Assembly: GCF_022539665.2 (NCBI RefSeq)
Contig: NC_081339.1
Span: 1,922,001-1,986,000 of the forward strand
Source: Daphnia carinata
Taxonomy: Eukaryota; Arthropoda; Branchiopoda; Diplostraca; Daphniidae
Direction: 5' to 3'
Length of the DNA stretch: 64,000 bases
This document shows, one piece after another, positions 22,901 to 34,800 of this stretch. The stretch's first letter is position 1. Each line of letters opens with the position of its first letter. A program made the translations under genes and the position numbers. The notes beneath the pieces are model-generated. The model was not told where the DNA came from, searched no databases, and saw nothing but the letters and a program-made list of their open reading frames with translations.

Positions 22901-25900
22901 AGGGTTGTTCTTTGCAATAACGATGGGGACATCCCTTGCAAATCTTCTGGTCCGAATAGATGCCAACAAGTGTACGGTGCATGATCTGTTCGTGGCCCAG
23001 TGCCTTCAGCGCCTCATCAACGCTATCCGTCAGGCTCATATAGAACTCTACAGCATCTTGCTGTTCCCGGAGATTTACCGGCTCGCCCTGAAGCTTAAAA
23101 TGACGCCACAGTCCGCGAGGGACATAATATTGCAGCTTGCTACACGCCAAATGACCAAATATGGCTTGAAGCTGCTTCAAGATATTAATGTTATACTCGC
23201 GGGTTGATTCGTCACGACTTCTCTGATGCTGCTGCAACTGAAGTTGCTGATCTTCGCTATTCTCTGTGTCATTCTCCATTTTATCGTCACCATTGAAATC
23301 TTCGTCCGGATCGAGTGCCGCGCCGTGAGCAAGTAAAACACCACGTCGCAGCCTTTCAATCATAAACAGCTGCTGCAGTACCGAGTTCATATAGCAAGTG
23401 GCGCCAGCATTTTTCAGACCCACAAAACTCCAGGAAGCTCGCGGCCCCACAGGAGGTAAATACTCCCATTCGCTTAATGGTTCTGCTTGTTGATCTATAA
23501 AAGCAAACCAGAAGAAACCCAAATAAGTTATCTCTTAGCAAACGGTAGAAAAACATTTTTAAAAGCCGTAAAATAGTAGCAATAGATAAAAACATAAATA
23601 ATATTAAATAAACTAACCGGAGAAAAACATTTCGGTTAACATAGTTGTTAATAACTTCAAATTGGCCACACATCCCGAACAAAGGGCCACTAGAAGCTCT
23701 AACGCGGCTACCACAGACGCCGGGGTCGAGCAAATCGGATCAGCCACGGCAGACAGCAGTTCACCTGTGCTGTTATACTTGGCCATGATACGAGATGCCG
23801 GGTAGAGGAAATCTTCAAGAATTTCCTAAAGGAAAAAAGAAATAGTGTTAAACATTTTTCGATATGTTTAGAACCACCCAACGCTTTAGGTTTACTTTAA
23901 TTAAGTTGACAGGTTTCGACGGATCTGACCCAACTTCGTATTTTTTAGCCAAGCCGAGGTAGGAGACTAACTCTCTCGTAAGACAGAGATGACCTTCAAG
24001 TAAATCATCTTCAGTTTGAGTCGATCCAGTCTTCAAAAAAGAATCCTTTGAAAAAACAAATAAACATTTGTTTATACAATGGACAGCAACATTTCAAAAA
24101 CTAATTGATTAACATACCCTCACTCTCTGGAGCCAATTAATTTCGTTGAGTAGCAGAGGCTCCGCAGATGGTAGCGGAACATTAGAAGTGGCAGCCAAGT
24201 TCAAAAGCCGACAGAGGAGCTGAAAGAACTCCTGTGAATTTTTCGCGTATTCAGGCACTGTGCTGGCCATTACAGAGAATAGCAGATCGAGAAAGAATGC
24301 CAACATCGATGGTGAGTCGGTTGGGGGATTGGCTTGGGGCAACACAGTTTGGCTAGATATCAAAAGAAATTGTTCCGCGGCTGACAAACGCAGTGCTTTC
24401 ACTGGACAGAGAAGTATCATCTCAAGTGAAAATCTGTAGAAGGTCTTGGACTGTGACACCTGGTAGACAGCTCGTGGTGATATGCTATTCACCACAGTAA
24501 GGACCTCCAAAGCCTCCCTATAGAAATTAGAAAAAGGACGTTAGAAGTGAACAATCTACGTGTCAACTACGAGTAACAGTTGATTCCGTGTACGCACTTG
24601 CATAACAGTATATCCTCGGAATACTCGTTTTCCTGGGTAGGGCTCACGGTGGTGTTCAGTTTGACTGTGCCAAGATCGTTCCAAGAAGACTCCAGCAATT
24701 GGTAATCCCCACTGCTACTTGCCCAGGCAAGACGGACTAATGAACGGACAACTTCCTCGTCCGGCTTAATGCTAGACAAGAGAGAGCTGACGTCTGGATC
24801 AGTTTGCATGTGCTGTGCGAGTCTACTGGCGACGGCACGGACGACACTGTCAGTAGCTGCACAGGAAGTCACAGTATGCAACACAAGATTTTGGCCGGGT
24901 GAATCGAGGACGTTGCGCATGCAAATGCTGGACATTACTGCCAGCACAACTTTGGAAAGTCGCAATATGCTCAAGTATGCCGATCTAAATGGTGAATCAA
25001 GAGACGATTTGAGGAAATGAAAAAAAAAAAAAACAACTAGGATAGTGCTATAATTTTCAACCTTTTCGTTGGAATATCAGCTGTGATAAGAAAACTATTG
25101 GCGCTGAGCATCTTCAATAAAAGCGGGATTCCGCCTCTAAGAATGAATCCTAGTTGAAAATCGGATGTCCTGTCTGAAGCTGACATGTTTGCCGGCATCA
25201 ACAAACTATAGGCCACCTAATTAATTAACGAGGATCCGGTAAAAAAATAAAATAGATATATTTTAAGAAACTGCTATCGAAATTCTTGAATTTCACATAC
25301 CTCAAGATGATATAGAGTAGTTGAGGGCGACGATGCTACAAAGATACTTTCCAACTCCGAAGACGACTGGGCAGTTTCACTTTTGTCACCAGCCGCCACC
25401 GACGGCGAAGATGGAACTGAAGGCAGAATCTGACTGGCGACTACGAGGCGCTCAATAGCTTGTGGATCGGCCGGTAACTGCCGGAGCAGATTACGGGCAG
25501 CATCGCGTAGCTGGGCATGCTGCAACTGTGAACCCAGATCAGCCAGTTGGCACAAGAAAGGATTGATGCGCTTATCTCGCGACATCAAAACACCCGGCAA
25601 CATGCCCTCTGCAGCGGCCGCCGTCATTGCGTGATGTAGTTGACCACCTATGGCACCTTGGTAGCTATTGGGTGCATGCTGCGGTGATCCGCCAGTGCTA
25701 CTATCGCTGCTGCTATCCGGTGACCCCGCTACCGCAGTATTTGATTGCGAGAGCTTGGCTGTCAACATCTAAGCAAAAAGCATAAAAATTAAAGAATGAA
25801 TAACTAGTAACATAATGTCTACAAAACATGAAAGAGAAGGATAACGCACTGTTTTATCCCTAAGCGGCAAATCTGCAACTAAACGAAAGCCTTCGGACGG

Positions 25901-28900
25901 TTCAATGAGTTCATTATTCAGGTAAAGATCCAGTTTCATTCCACTCTGCTGCTGCTGCTGTTGTTGTACTGGTGGCTGCTGGTGACCCACTATTTGAGAC
26001 TGCATTATGGATGAATTCGCTCCCGCTGTTACGGGAAGAGTAGCTGTTTGGTTTGTGGATTTCACGCGTGCCATGATACGTCGTCGAACAGTGGCGAGAG
26101 TCTCGTTACTGTGAGTCCATACTTCGATATCTTCTAGTTGACGTCCTTGGTTGGGAAACCGGACAATTAACGTAAAGCACTTCCCCCTAAATAAGATTCA
26201 ATCACGTTAAACCTCCATTTGTATGATTCATTTTTTTTTTTCGTTTCATTTCCAATATTACCTATGCGCTCTTCCGAGGGGAAGAAGTGTCCGCTCTTCC
26301 CTCATGTGAAACTCGCAGTCATAGTCACTAACATATTCCTGCAATAGCTTCAACAGTCTGCACATGCGCGTAGTTTCTTGTCTACTCCGATTGGCGAAAT
26401 CCTTCTCAGTCACCAACGCTTCATGTGGTTGTTGTTGTTGCTGCTGTATCATGTACGCACGCAATGTATCATGTGACGCCCTTAGTCGGTCACTACAACT
26501 GCCGATGAGGTCCTCGTGAATTTCAACTTGATTATTTACCAACCGGGGACCTAAACTTGTGTAGGTTTCTTTCAGCAAATGAATGGCTCTATGGAATGAT
26601 AATAATCCCAAAGGTTAGATCAGAAATCATAATGGAAAATATAATAAGAAAAAAATGGCGATAGTAATGCATACTTTTCGGCCACTGCATCATTTCCGAA
26701 GAGAATTACACGCCACAAGTAGTCGAGTCCAATGAGTCCAACGTCGTTCATCTTCCGACGCGCTACCAATTTCCCTTCTTTGGCATTGACAGCCTTAAAA
26801 AAACGGTCGAAACACTTCATGCCGCTTTCAGTCATCAGACTAGGGTCTAATTGAAGAATTTGAGCCTCGAAGAACTCGCGATTGACCTCGGGATCGAGGT
26901 CAGGTTCTTCGCCCATCAATTTGGAAAACCATTTGAAACAGGCCTCCCTATCGGCAACAAATACAGCTCGTTCCACTAGGCAGTGCCAGATCTGGCGAGC
27001 TTGCGGCGCACACAGCCATAACTGGCCATCTTTCAGTAAAAACCTCAAAAAACTCAATCTTTCTTGAACCTGAAATGGAAAACATACATATGAAGAACCT
27101 GATCCAAAACGCATTTCGTTTCTTCCAACGTACCTGCAAAACGTGGCTATATCGTCCATCGGGTAAATATGTAAGTGGATCATAGTTAGCTGGGTTTTCT
27201 TTGACGGTGCTTCGTACACGCTCCATGTAAGCACAAAGGTTGTCAGTTATAAGAATGACTAGAGCGTGCTGTTGTTGGAGACGATTGACCACTTCTTGCC
27301 GATAAAGAACATGCTGTGCACGAGCTGCGTGGGCATTTGTGGCATGGTTATAGTTAGCCGGAGTCTCGGCATACAGACAACATATGTCTCGGATTTGTTT
27401 GAGCGCTTGAAGTACCCATACGTTGTGGCGAATCTCTTCAACGCAACGATCCAACCAAACTGTCTTTTGAGTGTCGCGGTCTTGTGAACACGAATAATCA
27501 AGGATTTTGACATGAGCATTCATTGCCTGGTCGATAATCTCGTTAGGCACATCCGGTGAGTGCGCGAGGTTCCAGAACAACGTCAACACCTATGTTGCAA
27601 ATAAATAAACACATGAGCATAAATTGAAAACGAAAGGCTAAAGTTCATTCTAAAAATATAAAAATAAATAAATAAAAATAATAGTTTCAATCCCTAAGAG
27701 ATTTTCAGACCAGCAAATACAAAATAAATAATAATAATTAAGAATAGTTATACCTTATGAGCCATAACGCCATCTTTGTCGTCCTCTGCTAAGCGACGAA
27801 TCAACTCCAACAGTTTTTCTCTTTGTTTTTTCCCCGCAGTTGTCCAGCTTGCCTGGAAAATAGTTTACCTTATTATGTGAATTCTTTTAACAGAACGGAA
27901 ATATCTGTGTAAATTTGTACCTGAAAACATTCAAATAGATGGTCTAACTGTTCAGGAGAAAAATCCCAGGCTAATTTGGCCAGCAAATCATGAACATTCT
28001 TGACTATTGCTTCATGCTTGCCAGCCTGCGACGCCCAAACACGGTCCAGATCTTCCAAGGTCAGTGCTTTTTCCTTAATAACAAAACGTAGGATTTTCTC
28101 CAGTTTCTCAACATATTGCGGCTGGTGCAATGAGTCGGCTAAGACTATCTGTAATACCCGATGCTCCTTTAACCACGCGGCCATCCTGAAAGGTTGAAGA
28201 TAAATACGTCAATATTCTCCTCCATAAAATTGCGAGAGTAAACAGAGTTTACCTTTCAGCTGTAAGCCACTCTTCGTCCGTTTCGTTGGCACCCGTAACG
28301 ACACTGTTACCAGTTGTTCGATGTGGGTAGGAAGCTACACTTGCAATAACCTTGTTTATCTCGTTAAGAGCGTTCATCTTGCCGTTGAAGGAAGAAATTT
28401 GTAACAGACGAAGAATCATCTTGAGCCGAAACATTTCCAAATTCTGAAGAGTTTCTTCTTGTCCTGGTACTCTTTGCGTGAGACTTTTCAGAAATTTGAC
28501 CAAAGCCGAAATCAAGTCATTCTTCCCTTCGTTCTTTGATTCTTTCTTTAGTTCTTCATCCGTTAAATTGTCCAAAAAAGCGGGAATCACTTCAACAATC
28601 GGCAGGAAATATTTGGTAATTGTAGGGATAGTCAGCATTTCATGACAAAGTCCAAATGGCCGAATAAGAGCGAACATCACAGGCAGGCTCAAATTTTGTT
28701 CACTTTGAAAACGTTCCAATAATAACTGGAAACCGTTCAATTTGCCGAAACGGTTAATCAAATCCACTAACCAGCCCCTAGGAGCCCGAATGTCAGGCGA
28801 TTTCGCGAAAACCTCTTCGTCACTTCCATTTGGGGGATACAGCTCAACTGGACGAGTCAAATTAAAAGTGTGAAATTTGCATTGGGGGTTCAGAACAACA

Positions 28901-29497
28901 GCTAGTAACTCCAGCAATGGAAACCAGTCTTGACTCAACTTGGAGACACAGAGTTCTACCAGTTTTTCACAATTTCTCAAGATACAACGATGGATCTCAA
29001 ATTTCCAACTACTGACAGCATCATCAGTTAGAATTTTGGTAAAGGACTTGGTCAAACCATCCTGAAAAAATCTCTGGCAAGCTTCACTTCTGGTATCCAA
29101 TCCTCTCTTACAAAGGTTGATAGATGCATCAAGAAGTATTTCAAGCTCACACTTGGGTAGAACAGGGACTACCCAGCGTGTTCTACTAATCATTTCCTCT
29201 AGCCTGGCCAGTTCACTAACAGGAAAATAAGGTTCCCCTGTAGCTGGATCTAGCCAGGCATCTTCATCATTTTCTTTTTCCTTGGCATTCTGACCATTTG
29301 TGTTTCCATCTGTATTTACAGCAGCGGGACTGTTTTGATTTGGAGTCTGGAAAACAATATGTTCAATTTACAGATGTGCTAATCATTGTTTAAAATGTGT
29401 AATCTCTTACTGTGTTCCCAATAGCTGAGGTTTCTTGTGAGGATTCATTTCCTACAGGAGTTCCTCCTTCTCCACTATTTTTCATGGCTATTGTCAT
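19942..29497 (-). CDS. USP9X: USP9X / fat facets deubiquitinase
   Basis: Nineteen exons: 29497-29411, 29346-28253, 28185-27921, 27852-27754, 27589-27134, 27069-26675, 26588-26262, 26186-25850, 25768-25301, 25216-25062, 24984-24598, 24517-24118, 24045-23896, 23825-23618, 23494-22817, 22761-21296, 21227-20958, 20872-20538, 20425-19942. All phases agree and sum to 2,686 residues (human about 2,550-2,570, fly about 2,780). The long helical N-terminal half contains signature runs such as [20 protein letters not shown]. The USP domain has the Cys box [10 protein letters not shown] (Cys about 1643), zinc pairs CKGC and CEKC, and the His box [13 protein letters not shown] (His about 1942). The family removes ubiquitin from endocytic, Notch and polarity factors and acts in early development. 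The C terminus is Ser/Pro/Gln-rich. Unlike ATAD3, the exchanger and PERK, 8 kb of coding sequence show no frame break. Confidence 0.97.
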
Positions 29498-31888
29498 TTT
29501 GGACTTTTCTCCAAATACACAAGCTGTTCAAAATGTCAGGGTGTTCAAAACAGCAAAGCAACACCACTAACATGTCATATTCTGAAAATAGAAGATACAT
29601 ATTGAAAAAAAAGAAAAATCAGACAATAATTTGGGCACTGACAAGAAAACAAAATGAATAATCTAGAAGGAAAGAAAATGCATAAGAAATGTATGAGAAT
29701 TCACTAGAAAAATTTTAACTAACACAAGTAAATTAACAGGTTTGTTGAAATAGTCAACCCCCATAAAAAGTTAATGCTTTTGCGCCTTGCAGAAAGTGTT
29801 TCGACAAATAAACATTCCTGGTATGTTGCAAAAAGCTTAAGGCCATGGCCCAATATGGCGGCTATCCTAGCAGTGATTTGTCATAGCACTACATGCCGGT
29901 AAATAAACTAATGTCACATCAACTAACAACTGTTAGTTACGTTAGCTTTTTCTCTCTAACAAAGAAAAATTATCACACGGAATTCGTTTGCCTCACCTTG
30001 AAAATACGCTCGTTAGATATTCCTCAATGCGTACACGAACAGCAGCAGTAGTTGAGCCAATATATTTCGATTCGACAGACGACAAAGAATTTTTTGAACG
30101 TTGCCAATATGTTATTATTGAGTGCTACAATGAAGTTGGTGCATTGATCCTTTCAAGGGGAAATTCTATGACATAACTGCGAAATCTCCAGTTTTCCACA
30201 TATAAAACTATTATATAGTTTAACTTCAATGGAAATTTTAGTGAAAGAGAATCAGCCAGCATAATTAGAACGCCCTAAGCTTCACCAACATTTTTCCGGG
30301 CACACACGCAACATCCTTAAAACACGGTTTTCAAAAGAGAGGTTTCCCAGCAGGTGCTACAAAGTTTTCGCATCTACTCGTCCTTAAAATGCCTGACTTT
30401 AAGCAGCCAAAGCTTAACGATTATTCATTTTTCTTCCCGTGGAATTCCCAGATAGTGAAGGCAAGCTATCACTATCTGCAACAGCCTTGATAACGATTAT
30501 ATGCAAACTACTTACAGTTTTAAACATGTCCCCTATCTTGTCCTATTTCGACATTCATGGTTAGACCAATGTTCATAAAAATTAAAATTTATTTACGGTT
30601 GGAAAGTTAAAATCCTTTTTTAGTTTAAAAATTTCTACGTTTGATACAATTTGAATTGGCGATTTAAAATAATTTTTTAATCAATATTTTGTGGTGCCTT
30701 TTTAATTATTATAAATTGATATGAATCGGCAGGTATGGATAGTCGAAGGCCGAAGATAGCGTAACAATATTTCTCTTTAAGCGTAATGGCATGTAAAGAG
30801 AAGATATTTGGATACGGCTCCTTTTATTAACGCAGACAACTGTGGTCTTCACAAGAAATTTTGAGAAAGCACATGTCAAAAACAAAAAAAAACTGTGAAT
30901 GACAGTGGGGTATAGCTATGACTCGAAGAATAAACCAAGATGGTTGGTAAAAGCGTACAAAGCAGAAGACACTTGAACCTTCCAGTACAAGCATTTAGTA
31001 TGCATAGCAAACTGAATAGCTTATCTAACGTTGCAAAGGGAAGGGGGGGGGATCACTTCATGAAGCAACGATGGAAATGAAGAACTTTGACAGTGCGTCC
31101 TGAATAAGCGCTACATCATAATCGGATCATAATGCTGGTGGTTCTCCGTTGTTATCTTTATTTTATGAGGCATGCCTGGTACGGTGCCATGTAGGATAGA
31201 GAGGGTTGTGTGATGGTTGCTCAGTTTCCAGGTTAAGACGAATAAGTTATCATTTTTAAATAACCGAAGGTCACTTACGAAAGCGTCGACCGTAACGTGA
31301 TTGCATTATGCCACAACATGATGTCATTCACAAGCGTTCCTCAGTAGAGTTGCTCTCATTAAATCTGTATCACCTGAATATCAAGTGACGTACAATATTA
31401 CGAATGAATTAGGTCCGTTGTTTCACATTAGGTATGACTCGTTATTTTTATTGGCTCGTGAAGTTTTCACATTTATTGAAACGAATTCCTTTAAACGAAA
31501 GCAGCCGAAGCGTTTTCATTAAAGCAGCAAACTAAAGCGCACTGGCAATTCGATCTGAAAGTCGCAAAATCATACGTGATCTTTTGGCAATTTTCAATTG
31601 ACGTGTACGATGTCTGTCCCATAAACAAAAGGCCATCGTGAAAAAAACGAAATCACGGGCCCAGTCACGTCTCGACTAGAAATACATTGTTAAATAGCTA
31701 GTTATAGCTGGGCCTTGTGAAGCCTGGTGTGGGCATGCACTGTGACAAATTAGTATCTAGTGCATTAGTTATGGATCATCCATCTGTTAACTGCGACAGA
31801 CGACGACCAACATCTTTAAATACAGGGCTCTAATCTTCGCAGTTTATTGAAACACGTTGAACTAGCAGTCACGTCGAGCAAGGGTGCC
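29498..31888. promoter_or_regulatory. Divergent upstream region between USP9X (-) and the Na/Ca exchanger (+)
   Basis: About 2.4 kb without a supported gene. An ATGGCGGC (29855-29862, in AATATGGCGGC) fits the YY1/Pleiohomeotic core and lies about 360 bp upstream of the USP9X start. A 62-codon frame at 29988-30176 has ordinary-looking composition, but lacks splice sites and recognisable motifs. There is a short G run at 31044-31050. Confidence 0.45.
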
Positions 31889-34800
31889 ATGGCTCCGTTC
31901 AGTAATTTAAGCATTTCAAACAACTCGAGTGAAGTGGCACACAGCGAATTATTTTGTTCGGATGGAATCCTGTTGCCGGCTTGGCTTCCGCTGCAGAACG
32001 TGGGTACGGGCACTGTTGCTTTCCGCGGATTAATGTACATCGCCTCATTGATTTATCTTTTCGTCGGTGTGGCTATTTTGGCCGACAAGTTTATGGCTTC
32101 AATTGAGATGATAACATCCAAGAAAAAAGTAGTCAAAGTTAAAACGCAAACGGTAAGATCCAAACGGTTGTCGTACGCGTGTGGAACGAAACTGTTGCAA
32201 ACTTGACGTTGATGGCTCTTGGATGCTCGTGCCCAGAAATACTCCTATCTAGTATTGAAATCATTGGAAAAGGTTTCGAGGCAGGGGAGATGGGACCAGG
32301 ATCGACAGTTGGCAGCGCGGCTTTCAATCTTTTCGTCATTATTGGTGTTTGCAACTGGGCCATACCGAACGGCCAAGCACGTAAAATTAAACGTGTCTCC
32401 GTCTTTTTAGTTACGGCTGCTTGGTCCATTTTTGCTTACCTTTGGCTATACCTTATTACAGCTGTCATGTCCCCGGGTGTCATAGAAGTGTGGGAGGCTC
32501 TCATTACTTTCGCTTTTTTCCCACTCACCGTGTTCTCCGCCTACATTGCGGACCGACATGTTCACATTTACGACTACATTTCAAAAACATATCGAATGGG
32601 TCGGAATGGCGTCATCGTGGAGATGACCACCGATGAGACAGAAATCGTAAAATCGGAGCCAAATGACGACAGAGCCAGGCATTTCGATAAGTTTGTAGGT
32701 GAGGCTGAAAGCGATGAGGTCAGAGAGTTCGAGAATCATCGGAAGGCGTTCATTATTCTTTTGAAAAACTTGCGTCGCAAATATCCAATGCTGAGTTCTA
32801 ACCAGCTAGAACTGATGGCCACAAAAGAGTTGCTAGATCGAGGATCGAAGAGCAAAGCATTCTATCAAGTGATGGCATCCAAAATGCTAACTGGACGTAA
32901 CGATCAGTCGCGTCATCCAAAATTGAATTTTACCGAGCTGTTTAAAGAGTTCCACCCGTCTAGCAACTCACCAGCGGTACCACATCGAAACAACGATAAA
33001 CAAATTACCAAAGTATTTTTTAGTCCCGGTCACTATACTGTCATGGAAAATGTTGGCCACTTCGACGTGACTGTCGTCAGGGAGGACGGTGACCTAGAGA
33101 AACTCATATTCGTTGATTACGTAACAGAAGATGGCGACGCCGCTGCCGGTAAAGATTTCGAAGCGAATCACGGAACCATTTGTTTCGAACCGGGTGTTAC
33201 ATCCAAGACGATCACTATCAAAATCATTGATGATCAACTATACGAGGTAATTCATTTTGTCAAAAATGTAAATAACGCAAACGTGTAATCAAACGAAACT
33301 TAAATTTGAAATTCTTAAGGAGGACCAACATTTCTACATACGATTGCTGAACATACGGTCGGGGAACCGGTTCGAGTACCTTTGCGGGAAGGGCGAAATC
33401 GCGGACGATGCTTACATGATTGCGGCAGATATCCATAATGGGTCAGTTCCATCTTATTCGATGACACTGGATGTTGGCCCAGAAGAACCAGCTCCACCAC
33501 GCTACTCTGTCACGGCGCGAGAAATCCTTAGCGCATTAAAGTCGAACAAAAACCTAAGACGGCCGTCGTGGTTTCATTACGATGAGAGCGATGGAGAAGC
33601 TTCAACAGGAGACGATGACGTCTTCGTTGACGCAGCATCGCAGTTGGACACCAACACCATCAGCGGAGATAATCAGGTTTTTCATGAAATTCAAGAACAT
33701 GAATGTCCAAACATCGGAAGCGGGAACCGCGAATAAATCGATGACTTTTTCATCGTCTGCAACAACGTTGGCAACTTCCGTTTCCTATTCATCGGGTCGA
33801 GTTAGTCTCAACAACATTACTGCAGCCAAAGCAAAAGATGTTGGCGGTCGCAGGAAATCTGTAGAATTTTTGCAAGATAATAATGCTTCAACACGTCCAG
33901 CTTCCCGCAATCGAGTTTCATCGGACAATGAAGACGATGCGGTTTGCCAAGCCGAAACAAGATGCGATCAGACTATTGAACATTCACAACTGCGCTTAGT
34001 TTTCCCTTCCATGGCAACAGGTTCATTTGCGTCACTAGAATCAGGTGTAAACAAACGTTTTTATTTAAGTTTGCATTGTTTTTTGTTTTTCTATACAAGT
34101 GATGATATTGGATGATGATCATCGTGGAATCTTTAGCCTTGCCGAGCGCAGCGTCTGCCTTACGGAAACGGTTGGCACTCACTGCATGCTGATTATTCGA
34201 ATCGGAGGCTCAAGAGGCCGAGTGGCGCTGAGTTATCGGACAGAAGAAGGGACGGCCAAGCCAAATAGGGACTACCACCACTGCCAGGGTGAAATCATTT
34301 TCGAAAATGGCGAAACTGAGTACTCAATCACTTTATACTGAAATATAGAAATTTAAAAAGGCATTATACAATAATTTATCTTATGCAAATTAATAGGAAA
34401 AGCGTACCGATTCAAATTATTGGAGAAAGTCTGTACGAAAAAGATGTTCTTTTTTATTTCAATATCGGAGAACCAAAATCAATAACAGGTAAACCTTTTC
34501 ATTGCTTACAGTAGTGCTCTTTTTTGTGTGTGCTAATAATCACTTGAAACCGATTTTAAAAAATTTGGATTAATCTATTGCTGTTCATTCCCCCTAAGGA
34601 TGTCATGCAAACGTGTAAGTGGAAGAAAGAACCTAGAAGCTGTGAGAACTATTTTAGCCTTATATCAAATTTCCGAGGAAAATGTGTTCGCTTTTGAAAA
34701 GGGAATGTTTCGCTTGGCACCGACTCAGTTTCATTTGGTTACCCAACCGCACCCATCCGGTAGTTGCTGGTATAGAACTTAGGGAAAGTCAGTTACTTGG

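Noticed and set aside
29988-30176. 62-codon frame between USP9X and the exchanger
   Set aside because: No splice sites, promoter or motif; an open frame of this size is expected by chance.
32153-32173. Possible tiny intron at the exchanger frame break (GTAAG after CAAACG)
   Set aside because: It would be only about 14-20 bases, and a single missing A upstream restores family sequence better.
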